Shown here: positions 1 to 10,119 of the stretch, piece after piece
Layout of the letters: every line of letters starts with the position of its first letter
How positions within the stretch are numbered: position 1 is the stretch's first letter
Made by a program: the position numbers and the translations under genes
Notes under the pieces: generated by a model
The model's database searches: none
The model's input: the letters and a program-made list of their open reading frames with translations, nothing else
Told to the model about the DNA's origin: nothing
Origin: Centrapalus pauciflorus
Lineage: Eukaryota; Streptophyta; Magnoliopsida; Asterales; Asteraceae
DNA: 64,000 nucleotides
Assembly (NCBI GenBank): GCA_020465985.1
Contig: JAANYP010000177.1
Coordinates: 86,543 to 150,542 of the forward strand
Direction: 5' to 3'

Positions 1-1
1 G

Positions 2-322
2 AGAGTCCGGGATCAGGCTTATCGACTGCGATTGCCTTCAGAGTTAGCCGGTGTGCACGATACCTTTCACGTAAGTCATATCCGGAAGTGTCTGGCTACA
101 GATGACCAGTATGTGCCCTTACTCGAAATTACAGTCGATGATCAGCTGCGATATGTGGAGCAGCCCGAGGCTGTTACCGACCGAAAGATCAAAAAGTTGA
201 GGAATAAAGAGATTGCCTTGGTACTCGTTCAGTGGAGACACCATAAGGGTACCAACGCCACCTGGGAGCCCGAGTCAGAAATGCGATCGAGATATCCTCA
301 CCTATTCCAGAGCTCGAGTTAG
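2..322 (+). CDS. Ty3/gypsy (Tekay-like) polyprotein, C-terminal end with chromodomain
   Basis: The frame is open from the window edge to the TAG at 320-322, so this is the end of a longer pol ORF. It shows the region between integrase and chromodomain (GVHDTFHVSHIRKC) and then a chromodomain-like tail (ALVLVQWRHHKG, then TWEPE). In chromoviruses this tail guides integration to particular chromatin. It closely resembles the tail of the complete element T at 25292-25711 (KKLRNKEI, VQWKHHKG), which supports the Tekay/Del clade. A purine tract and an LTR follow directly. The visible part carries no break; the rest of the element lies outside the window. Confidence 0.9.
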   Translation, partial: RVRDQAYRLRLPSELAGVHDTFHVSHIRKCLATDDQYVPLLEITVDDQLRYVEQPEAVTDRKIKKLRNKEIALVLVQWRHHKGTNATWEPESEMRSRYPHLFQSSS

Positions 323-343
323 ATTCCGGGACGGAATCTCCTT

Positions 344-357
344 AAGAGGGGAGGATT
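344..357 (+). other. Polypurine tract of the gypsy element
   Basis: AAGAGGGGAGGATT lies directly before the TGTAACA start of the LTR, where plus-strand DNA synthesis is primed. Position and composition are typical. Confidence 0.8.
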
Positions 358-2146
358 TGTAACATCTGTCTTTTGACCTGGTACGTTGAATTATTTTAGT
401 GGATAAATATTCTATTAATATTGGGTTGGTCCAATTATATCCCGTTTCGTGGATTGATACGTGTCGGGATTGGGCTTGCGTGTCATCGGGTTATAACTTT
501 AATGATCGGATTATGTTTTTGGGATCGTGGGATTAAATGGGTTAAATGGGCATTAATAGCGAAAATGTGATACCGGGTTCGGGACCAACTTAATTAGAAG
601 CGTATATATGTTGGGTTATCTCTTCTCTTCCTTATCCATTTGAGATAAACCCTAAAAGTGTGAAGTGTGTGTGTTTGTGTGAAGATCTCCAGCCAAGAAC
701 CTTTGTATGATCTGAGTTGGGTGCAGGAGCTCAAAATAATCATCATCATCTTCTTCATCTTTGTGTTTGGAGCTCAACAAGGTAAGGGATTTTGATTTGA
801 GTCTCTAAAATTTGTGATATGTGTTGTGAGATGGAGCAAATTGATTCCCAATCTGTAGAGGTTATTATGTGGTGTAATTGTGTGTATAATTGTGGCTGAA
901 TTCGTGTATGTGAGGAGTTGTATACTCCTGGGCAGAGCTGAAAATCGCAGGTCATCCATGGAGTTTTCGCGGTGTCGCGGCGCGACCATCAGAGGGTCCG
1001 CGGCGCGACCAAGAGCCTGCAGTGAAAATCCGGTTTGAGTCTTGTGAAATGTGTTTGGGCCGGAATTGTGTCGGGTTTCTTCGGGATTGCTCGGGTTGGG
1101 TTTTGTTTGGGTTTAGGGTCTCGTTGGGATTGCTTTGAGTCGAGTTTCGGGTCGGGTTTCGGGTATTGATCGAGTTTCGATTCCGTGGGATTGTCTGGTT
1201 CGAATTGAGTTCGGGTCAATGTGATTGTGTGAAATGGGTTACTTGAGATTGTGATTGACCATTGGGATATCTGTGTGTTACAGGGACTAGCGGACATCCG
1301 GCCGGATTCGATCAGGGTGCTCAGACTTCGGGAAATCAATCAGGTGAGTACTTGAGACTTTTCTAAACGCGCGCCGTCTTTGATATTAGCCGTGTAGCTA
1401 TACTCGTGCGTGTTATATATATGAGACAGTGACGTGAACCTCAGGTATATTCTATTCCTTATACGTGTTATATATGAGATGTGAGATCGGTTCGGGTGTC
1501 CGTGATGAGTTCCATACGGACGATAAGTCGCGAAGGGGAATCGCGCGGGTTGACTGTCCCTTACAGTCCTTGGGGCGTATATATACGGCAGGGCCTGTAG
1601 CCGGGTAGCTTCCGTGCTACAGGGTATTACCGACCATTGCTGTGTGCGATGTGTCCACTGGGGAGGGGTCCCCACAGGGCTTGTGTGTATCCCGATCTCA
1701 TACCTGTGATATTATACCTAAGATGTGTGCGGGGCAACAGGGACAGGGACAGGGTTTGCGCGCTATGTGCTATGTGTTATGTGCAGTGTCAACCCTCGTG
1801 TGCTCACGGGCTTTATAGCTCATGTATTCGAGTCTAACATGTTCAGGGAATCACAAGGGGTCTCAGCCGCCACCGAGATAGATTCGGGGATGACTTGAAG
1901 TTCGGTTATTTGTTGATGTAATGTTTTGAGTTGCATGTAACAGCTGTTTTGGGAATAATGTATCCAGTGATCGGGATTATTGTGTTTTGTTAGTTTGGGG
2001 ATTTGAATGTATTAACCTTGTGTTTAAAGTTTAAATGAGCCGTAATCTGCATTATCCTATGACATGTGTGTTATAGATCCGTTGCGTTGTTGCCACATAT
2101 GATATTATGTTGGCGTGGCATTGCTGGGATCGGGAGGGGTGTTACA
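358..2146 (+). repeat. 3' LTR of the Tekay-like element (1789 bp)
   Basis: The LTR starts TGTAACA and ends TGTTACA, a perfect 7-bp terminal inverted repeat, and it starts right after the purine tract. A TATATAT box near 603 may be the promoter. Two intron-like segments are visible downstream: AAG|GTAAGG at 781/782 to TTACAG ending at 1283, and CAG|GTGAGT at 1343/1344 to TTCAG ending at 1846. A GC-rich motif, CGCGGCGCGACCA, occurs twice around 975-1013. ORFs seen inside the LTR are chance. The 5' LTR is outside the window, so no target duplication can be checked. Confidence 0.88.
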
Positions 2147-2560
2147 ATAATCTACATAGAATATTATACAAGACTACTTGTAAAAAATCACACATAATCT
2201 ATGTAGAGTGTTATGTTTCTAATATGTTTCATATACTTTATGTTTTTTTTATACATTTCTATATCTTTTTATGTAGATTAACATTAGTATTCAATGTCTT
2301 TTTGGTATATTTTATATCAGTTGCATACCAATTGTTTAATAAAATGTCTAAATGAAATCTTTTTTTTTTGTTTCAATATGTTTTTGATATGATACATGAC
2401 ATTTTACATGACATTCTACGTAGATTGCATGTCTTTCTACGTAGGTTATACATAGAATATGTTCGTTAACATATTCTACATAGAAAAAAAAATATTCTAT
2501 ATAAACATTCTATATAGACACATGATATTTTTATATAAAATACGTTATTTTTTTAGCAAT
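2147..2560. other. AT-rich spacer with recurring TCTACRTAGA palindromes
   Basis: No gene is visible. Variants of a short palindrome (TCTACATAGA, TCTATGTAGA, TCTACGTAGA, TCTATATAGA) recur, partly as inverted pairs. This may be a decayed non-autonomous DNA transposon, but I cannot define ends or a target duplication. Confidence 0.4.
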
Positions 2561-2903
2561 TAAATAATTTCCTATATAGAAAAAAATATTTTTTTATAAA
2601 AAAACGTTTTTTTACCATATAAATCAATTCTCATGAAAGAAAAATAAAATGAAAATGAAAAAAGTAAGAGAGAGAAAGAGAAAAAACAGATTTTTTTCTT
2701 CCAAAAATATCCTTTTCACACATTTTCAAGATTCTCCACTATCAAAGTTCTAAATAATTACAAAATTGTCATCCAATATATCAACCATTGATTCTATTTA
2801 TCCAAGGCTATAAAAGGTTCTTAAGTTCTCACAATATTTATGGTTCTTAAAAGAAACCTTTCCTATATATATAATCCTATATATTTAGAGTCCAGTTTTA
2901 TAA

Positions 2904-3092
2904 TAATTTGTTTAATAATTAATTACTAGAAAATAATTTTAATACTAAATTTACTGTATGAAATTTGTATATTATTAGTAAATTATTTTTTTGTTATAAA
3001 TATATGGTTATTTTCATTTGTAAAAAGTTTAATTTTTTAAAACAAAATTTTTATATTAAAATATTTTCTAGTTACTAATTATTAAACAAATT
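2904..3092. repeat. MITE-like hairpin with about 40-bp inverted arms
   Basis: The arm at 2904-2943 and the inverted arm at 3053-3092 match with only a few differences. The core reads TTTGTTTAATAATTA and then ACTAGAAAAT. The loop is about 110 bp and AT-rich. No coding sequence is present. It fits a miniature inverted-repeat element, but no clear flanking duplication was found, so its class is open. Confidence 0.5.
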
Positions 3093-3127
3093 ATTAAATG
3101 TTTTAAAAATAATTAAATTAATGAATT

Positions 3128-3246
3128 TGGGTATATATGATATTAATGATGTTTAAGAGGGATATATGTGATATTAATAATTAAAATTGGGTATATATGA
3201 TATTATGATGTTTAGGAGAGGTATATATTATATTAAAATTTTAGGT

Positions 3247-3296
<50 letters not shown>

Positions 3297-3330
3297 ATTA
3301 TGAAGTTTTGGAGGGGTATATATGAAATTC
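3128..3330. repeat. 30-bp minisatellite with an internal (TA)n microsatellite
   Basis: Units starting GGGTATATATGATATTA recur at about 3129, 3159, 3189 and 3219, giving a period near 30 bp, with further partial units to 3330. A (TA)n run of about 44 bp (3250-3293) sits inside one unit and looks like an expansion of the TATATAT core. No gene is present. Confidence 0.75.
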
Positions 3331-3464
3331 TCCCTTAAAAATAAATATAAAGTACGATTACAATCCAGATAAAATAAATAAACAAACCAACCACATCAGA
3401 AACAAATTAAACCAAACTTAAATGTTTATCACTCACAATTAAACCATAATACTCAAATAATCAA

Positions 3465-4742
3465 TCAATAATCTTTAGGTGGAGCGACGATCTCTTCCAG
3501 TTCACCAACTGTTATTTGAATGTTGATGAGCCAGTCAGAATGTGTTTGGAACAGTTGATCGTTCTTCTTTTGGCTTTCCCGAAGTATCTGGATTTCTTTG
3601 AGCAGCACATTGTTCGTGTTTACCAAATCTCCCATGATCCCCCTTAGCTTATGAACTTGATCCCAAACAACATCAACAGTCTCGACCCTCTTCCATGACC
3701 TCTGATCATCGTCTTCGACTTACATTCTAGCTTTTCCTTTATTATTTTGTCCTTCAGGCACGGGTTCAGGGGCTTTGAACGGGATTTGGGTCACTTTAGC
3801 AGATTTAGGACAACCAATTTGGAATCCTATCTCAGTACGCTAAAACACCAACCCTATCATGGTAATCCTTGTAAACCACGTTATATTTGGGTTAAGGAAC
3901 CTTATGGGCAACTCCTCGGACACTGAATTTTCTATTACAAACAATTTAGTCAATATTCTACAATGAGGGTAATTTATCCATTGACCTAATACATGACACT
4001 CCCACAAATTCTGCATAATAATGTATCCTAGAGACATGTTTGGGTATCTAGTCATCAATGCGTGTACTAGGAGAATTTATTGGGGTCTCACGTAAGTGGT
4101 GTCTTGGTGACGTGGAAGTATGTTAAAAATAACAGGATTTCACATGACTTTGGCTAAAGGGCATAAATCACCTCTATTGAAGGCGGTGTAAGTCCGGGCA
4201 GTTCTAATAGGAATTCCAAAAACGATAGATATCATGTGATCCCATTGATTAGTCCACTTATTAACCTTACGCATTCTATCCCCCTGGGTATTAGTCAATG
4301 TCCAGAACTCCCTAGGACGAGGTGTCTCAGTATCAATAAGGAACTCATCATAAAATTTTTCTCTAGAAATAAACACCTCTTTGTTTCCCACCATCCCAAC
4401 TAATTTGAAATCATAATCCTCAAACTTCTCAATCCTACGCACCGTGGCGAACCACTGTTGGATTAAACTAGTATGGATATATGGCAATTCCCACATGAGA
4501 GCTCTAGCCCATCCCAAACGCTCAAACGACTCAATGATATCAAAATCATCAAAGTCAGACTCTTTCAGGGTACGTTCTATGAGAAACCTAGGGGGTTTGC
4601 CATTATTGGTATTTGGGGGAATTTTTGGGAACTCCGCATTGAGCGGTTTCTCAAAACGGACGTTCTTAGGGTCGTGGGTTCTCATCCTAGGTTTTTGGGA
4701 ATTTGTGGGACGGTTACCGTTTGCGTGGAATTGGGTTGACAT
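3465..4742 (-). pseudogene. Athila ORF3 (env-position protein), in-frame stops
   Basis: One frame runs 425 codons from the ATG at 4742 to the TGA at 3467-3465, broken only by stops at 4142-4140, 4079-4077, 3842-3840 and 3722-3720; no frameshift is seen. The N-terminal part is basic and proline-rich. Around residues 65-130 there is a conserved block (ARALMWELPYIHTSLIQQWF, then DYDFKLVG and KEVFISREKF) of the kind annotated as 'putative plant transposon protein'. The C-terminal part (about 345-410) looks like an amphipathic coiled coil. Athila ORF3 is often called env-like from its position; I see no clear signal peptide or membrane anchor here. Its function is unknown. The equivalent block in copia extra ORFs is noted under findings. 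Confidence 0.7.
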
Positions 4743-5320
4743 CTAAAAATAAATGCAAAGACAAAGGATTATCAAAATGGGGTTTCTACGTAAATGATGC
4801 ATGAAAGTTAAACACCTTTTTTCAACAATAAATAAACTAATCATAAGTCTCACCAACAATGTGAGCCCAATCTAACCCTATCAAATGCATGAACTTTAAT
4901 AATAAATATTTCAACAATTTAAGCGTAACCTTTTAGACAAAAAGTTTCAAAATATAATAAAAACGGAAAAAGCCATAAGTTTTACAAAAGTTTTGCAAAA
5001 ATAAATTTATATTAATTAAATGAGTACTTAGAAAATTATTAATAACCTTTTTTTTCAACAAAAATAATGTAACTCCCAAAACCTCAACCCATGCATGCAC
5101 GATAAACGTATACAAAACTAGCGTATAATGAAGCTAAAGGAGTAGGAGGAGTATACCTTGCGACTCTTAGAGAAGAACTAACGTCGGATTGAAGATTTGA
5201 CGTGGAAAAGACGATTTTTAAAGGTTTTTAGGCCTAGAAATCGAAATCGCCGTTTTCTGGAACTGGAATTAGGGTTTTAGGGAAATGGCGATGATCAGCA
5301 CTGTTTTTATAAGATTTTAG
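4743..5320 (-). promoter_or_regulatory. Candidate internal promoter, leader exon and intron for Athila ORF3
   Basis: On the minus strand a TATAAAAA box lies at 5311-5304. About 150 nt of leader follows, with CCCTAA motifs. Then comes a 5' splice site, CAAG|GTATAC, at 5157/5156. The segment ends with TTTTTAG at 4743, directly before the ORF3 ATG at 4742. This gives a 414-bp intron and the layout of an ordinary plant gene with an intron in the 5' UTR. The sites are seen; their use is inferred. Confidence 0.45.
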
Positions 5321-5723
5321 GCGCGTCGGACCGCAGGGCCAGCACAGGCCTTCGCCCGGGCCTCTGGATTTTTGATCTGGGCCCTGCACTTGTCTCGAAA
5401 CCCTAATTCTTCAATTTTAAAAATTATACGGGTATTCTCCCCAACTTTGGCTCGTATTACCGGGTTAATATAATTCTGTTGCGTCCTTAAATTTTTTTTA
5501 TTTTCTTATGTGGGGTCCTATCATTTAATTAAAAACCTAAATCTAAACACAACTAAATTCAGGAGGATAAATCCTCCCCAAGTTAATTGGGTACACACAA
5601 GTAACCCAAATAAGCAAATAAACACAAAAAATAATTAAATTCAAATAATCAAAATACTCTGGGTTGCCTCCCAGAAAGCGCTAAGTTTTACGTCTTCAGC
5701 CAGACGTATTGCTCCTACACTAA
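5321..5723 (-). other. Spacer between Athila pol and ORF3 leader
   Basis: No ORF is supported. The part next to pol contains the stretch GCGCTTTCTGGGAGGCAACC (minus strand, about 5681-5662), which I recognise as common behind Athila pol. It is followed by an AT-rich stretch and a GC-rich part (5320-5390) just upstream of the TATA box. Confidence 0.4.
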
Positions 5724-6174
5724 TTAATTAACTTTAGGATCTTGTAGTCTGATTAGTTCCAAGACTAACATATCATTGGTGGCCCATTGAACATATAATT
5801 TAAGTTTATGTCCATTGACTTTGAATGGCTCACCACCTTTTAGGTCATGTATTTCTACCGCACCATGTGGGTAGGTATTAGTTACAATATATGGACCTGT
5901 CCATTTACTTTTTAACTTACCTGGAAATAGTCTAAGTCTTGCGTTAAATAACCAGACTTTATTTCCTTTAGTAAATATTTTATTTTTAAGCATTCTGTCG
6001 TGGAAAACTTTTGTTTTCTCTTTATAAATTCTTGCACTTTCGTAGGTTTCTCTACGAATTTTTTTCCCATTCATTCAATTAAAATTTCCTATCAACACCG
6101 ACATTATGTAAATTAGAATTTGTGTTTTTGATTGGCCATAGAGCTCGGTGTTCTAACTCCACTGGAAGGTGGCA
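5724..6174 (-). pseudogene. Athila integrase C-terminal part (downstream of the solo LTR)
   Basis: The piece resumes the integrase with the CHLPVELEH motif directly after the solo LTR and continues to a stop at 5724. A stop falls just before the segment that runs from 6074 to 5724. The conserved end of Athila integrase is visible (KVWLFNARLRLFPGKLKSKW, GPYIV, HGAVEIHDLKG). With one copy of the 5-bp duplication removed, the frame continues from the upstream part, so the insertion itself caused the split. The element was already decayed, with frameshifts elsewhere. Confidence 0.8.
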
Positions 6175-6179
6175 AAGCT

Positions 6180-6785
6180 TGTAAGGTCTGAACTCTACGG
6201 ATCTATCTTGACGCGACACCTTCCAACGAGTGCGGAATCCTCGTTAGTGGCTTGACGGATATATCACGCACACCGAAACACGAAGACTACCACGGTGATA
6301 GACGAACAACTTAGAACGCCCCAACACAATGATTCTCTCCTCACGAAACTCTCTGATTGCAATCAAGTTCGAGATCACCTTCTGCTAATCGTCTGACAAA
6401 TTCTGCAAAAGTCTTATAATTAATCGAATTAACCCTTAATTATACTGACAGATTCGAGTTTGTCTAGGACAAATTCGAATCTGGCCCAAGGCCTTTTTCG
6501 AACTTGTCCTCCTATACAAATTCGAATCTATACCTAAAGTCGAACCTCATCATTCAAACTTATGTTTGAACTTATGTTTTATCTTATGTTTGACTTTATC
6601 TTTGAACTTTATGTTTGAACTTCTTGTAATACATTACACCAAGTTCAAACATACAAATAATCAATATCAAACACACATAATCAAACTTATATCAAACACT
6701 TGTTAATATCTAATATCAAGTAAATAGACTTACACAAAACGCTATCTAAACTTAGACTGCTATCGTCACACAGGATGTACTAACA
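6180..6785. mobile_element. Solo LTR (606 bp) inserted in Athila integrase
   Basis: The segment begins TGTAAGG and ends TAACA. It is flanked by an exact 5-bp duplication, AAGCT, at 6175-6179 and 6786-6790. It has no coding capacity. The two integrase halves continue in frame across it. This is the signature of an LTR-retrotransposon insertion reduced to one LTR by LTR-LTR recombination. Orientation is uncertain; read on the minus strand it starts TGTTAGTACATCC, a copia-like start. The family was not identified. Confidence 0.8.
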
Positions 6786-6790
6786 AAGCT

Positions 6791-7838
6791 TACCATATAC
6801 AAAGCGATATAGGGACATACCGATTAGTGTTTTAAATGCGGTTCTGTATGCCCACAGAGCATCCTCTAATTTTTGCGACCAATCTTTACGGTCAAGTCTG
6901 ATAGTCTTCTCGAGGATTCTCTTGATCTCTCTATTATAGATCTTGACTTGTCTGCTGGTTTGCGGGTGATAAGGCGTTCCTATTCTATGGTTAACTCCAT
7001 ACTGCTTAAGGAGTTTAGCAAAATGCTAATTTTTAAAATGTGACCCTCCGTCACTGATGATAACCCTTGGGATACCATGTCGTGTAAAAATATTTCTTAT
7101 AACAAATTTACACACAACCCGGTTATTATTAGTGCGTGTAGCTTCTGCTTCCACCCATTTGGAAACATAATCTACTACAACTAAGATATATTCATATCCA
7201 AATGATTTAGGAAAGGGTCCCATAAAATCAATACCCCATACATCAAATATTTCAACAATTAATATCGGGGTCATAGGCATTGCATCTCTTTTTACGATGC
7301 CACCAGTTTGCTGGCATCTTGTGCACCCTTTAACAAACTCGTAGGCATCCTTAAATATTGTGGACCAGAAAAACCCACACTGCAGTATCCGGTGACCAGT
7401 TTTGTTTGCGCTGAAATGGCCACCGCATGCATATGCATGGCAGTGTTTAGGAATATCCTCGTGTTTCGAGTTAGGGACACATTGTCTTATAATTTGATCT
7501 GCTCCTATTTTAAACATATCAGGCTCATCCCAAATGTATTGCCTTGCTTGAGCATAGAAATATTTTCTCTGTTGTGAGTTCCAGTACTCTGGCAATCTTC
7601 CTGTTACGAAATAGTTAACTAAATTCGCAAACCAAGGAATTTTAGATATAGATAATAATTGTTCATCAGGGAAGGAGTCCCTGATTTGATCAGTTGAGTT
7701 TGTTGGGATTAAGTGAAGCCTTGATAAATGATCGGCAACAACATTTTCTGTGCCCTTTTTATCTTTAATGTCTAGGTCAATTTCTTGCAACAGAAGGATC
7801 CACCAAATTAATCGAGGCTTGACATCCTTCTTCGCCAA
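6791..7838 (-). pseudogene. Athila RNase H end and integrase (upstream part)
   Basis: Translation shows the end of RNase H (VVADHLSRLH). The integrase zinc-binding region follows (HAYACGGHFSANKT, then CTRCQQTG). The catalytic core comes next, with WGIDFMGPFPKS and the second acidic residue in ISDGGSHF. The open frame stops at 7026, inside the core, but similarity continues to 6791, where the solo LTR begins. Integrase inserts the cDNA into the genome; this copy cannot be functional because of the stop and the insertion. Confidence 0.82.
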
Positions 7839-9392
7839 TAAATGTCTTAGAGCACTGTAGTATGAGTACGCAATTACTTTTGCCCCCCCCCCCCCAAATA
7901 TATGATTTGAATTTATCTAGGGCAAATACTACGGCTAATAATTCTTTTTCCGTAGTGGTGTAATTGATTTGTGACTCGTTAAACATTTTACTTGCGTAGT
8001 AAATGACCACTGGCTTTTTCTTAAATCTTTGTCCTAATACAGCACCAACTGCATAATCACTAGCAGCGCACATGATCTCAAAAGGTTATGAGCAATCTGG
8101 AGATTGTAGAATTGGTGCTTCAGTTAATTTTGATTTAAGCTTCTCAAATGCTTTCATACAAGCATCATCAAAATTAAACTCGACATCTTTTGATATAAGA
8201 TTGCATAACGGCTTCGAGATTTCACTGAAATCCTTAATGAATCGCCGATAAAAACAGCGTGGCCTAAGAATGATCTTATTTCTTTAACGTTGGTAGGGGG
8301 TGGAAGTGAAGAAATTAATTGAACTGTCACTTTATCTATCTCCATTCCTCTTTCGGACACAATGTGACCTACGACTACCACTTCTCTTACCATAAAATGG
8401 CTTTTCTCCCAACTTAACACTAAGTTGGTTTCAGTGCATCTCTTTAGGACTTTCTCTAAATGTCCCAGACAATCTTCAAATATTTTGTTGAATATGGAGA
8501 AATCGTCCATAAATATCTCAAGAGAACCACCCACCATATCTGAAAATATAACCATCATACAGCGCTGGAATGTGGCGGGTGCATTACATAGTCCAAACGG
8601 CATCCTTCGATAGGCAAAGGTGCCATAGGGACAAGTAAATGTAGTTTTCTCTTGATCCTCAGGATGGATTGGGATTTGATTGTAACCAGAATATCCATCG
8701 AGGAAATAGTCTAACTTCTGTCCTGCTAATTTTTGCACTATTTGATCTATAAAAAGTAGCGGAAAATGATCTTTTGAAGTAGCAGCATTGAGTTTTCTGT
8801 AATCAATACAAACTCTCCACCCAGTTACAGGGCGAGTAGTTATCTTCTCACATTCTTCAGTATTAATTACTGTAATTCCTGATTTCTTGGGTAAAGTTTG
8901 GGTTGGACTTACCCAGTTGCTATCAGATTTGAGATATATAATTCCAGCGTCCACTCATTTTAACACTTCTTTCTTAACTACCTCTCTTAAATTAGGATTC
9001 AACCTCCTCTGTGCATCCCGAGCTCGTTTAGCTTCTGGATCAGTAATGATTCGGTGCATACACAAAGTGGAACTGATTCCTTTTAAATCAGCTATAGTCC
9101 ACCCTATTGCTTCTTTATATTTGACTAATACTTGCAGTAGAGCTTTCTCTTGCGCTTCAGTCAGATCTGATGAAATTATGACAGGTGAAGTGTCAAGCTG
9201 ACCTAGAAAAGCGTATTTTAGATGAGATGGTAGTTCCTTCAATTCTAGAACAGGTGGTTGTTCTATAGAAGGTTCGGCTGACTGAGGTAAATCAGTAGGT
9301 AATTTTTCAGTCCTATGGGTCCACGGTGGTTGTTTCGATTCTAATGTGGATTCCATGACTACTTCTAGCTTATCACACTCAGTAGGATTCAA
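7839..9392 (-). pseudogene. Athila reverse transcriptase and RNase H
   Basis: RT motifs are clear: VCIDYRKLNAATSKDHFPLL, then YRRMPFGLCNAPATFQRCM, then the active-site box FMDDFSIF (a YxDD variant normal for Athila). RNase H starts near 8073 (AASDYAVGAVLGQR). Breaks: an in-frame stop at 8957-8955 before RT, a frameshift near 8250 where YRRFIKDFS is expected, and a frameshift in a run of 13 C (plus strand) at 7883-7895. Upstream of RT, residues 1-145 of the 9392 frame form the usual PR-RT linker. RT copies the RNA genome into DNA in virus-like particles; this copy is dead. Confidence 0.85.
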
Positions 9393-10119
9393 TTAGCCAT
9401 TGCTAATTCGTTCTCAACAAAGAATAATTCAGTAGTATCTTTAGTGTTGATTAACAAACTATGCTGCTGCGTAAGTTCGTCCACCATGTCTATAAGATAA
9501 CATTCTAAATCAATAACAGAGATATTTGATGCATTAAACACATTCAGTCTTAATTTCCTATTACCAAAGGCAATATCCACTGCTCCTGTCCTACAATTAA
9601 TTTGAGCATTAATTGTGGCTAAGAAAGGTTTGCCTAGGATAATAGCCGGTTGATTGTCTCCTATTGAACTTTCAGTGTCCAATACTAGGAAATCAACTGG
9701 ATAGTAAAAATCTTCAACTTTTACTATGACATCTGATAGAATACCTCTGGGCACTTGGTTGATCGATCTGCCAGCTGTAAGATAATATTAGTTGTCTGTA
9801 ACTGGCCTAGATCATGCTTATCAAACAAGTTTCCAGGTAAAATATTAACACTAGCTCCTAGATCAAGCAGTGCTATTTTAATATGCACATTGCCTATTGT
9901 CACTGGAATCAATGGTGATCCATGATCTTTCAGCTTAGGAGGTAGAGAACTAGAAACTACTGCACTTAATTGTTCAGTTAAATTGATCTGCTTTGGGAGC
10001 GAGACCTTATACTTTCTTTTCTGAGTGTAGAGATCTTTCAAAATTTTGGCATAAGAGGGAACCTGTTGAATGGCCTTGATCAAAGGAATATTGATCTTAA
10101 CTTGATGAACAAGTCCCAC
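9389..10119 (-). pseudogene. Athila aspartic protease region
   Basis: Two overlapping frames (10119-9724 and 9754-9389) carry the protease. The motif LLDLGASVNILP holds the catalytic Asp in the DLGA form usual for Athila (DSGA or DTGA in other gypsy clades). The second piece (IILGKPFLATINAQINCRTG) is the conserved end of the protease. Frameshifts occur near 10105, 9755 and 9390. The enzyme would cut the Gag-Pol precursor. Confidence 0.82.

Noticed and set aside
1344..1846. Small ORFs near 1340-1837 as genes
   Set aside because: They lie in the LTR with no family similarity, and the region looks like an intron.
3465..4742. Athila ORF3 as a true viral envelope gene
   Set aside because: I see no signal peptide, fusion peptide or transmembrane segment. 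The position behind pol is the only envelope-like property.
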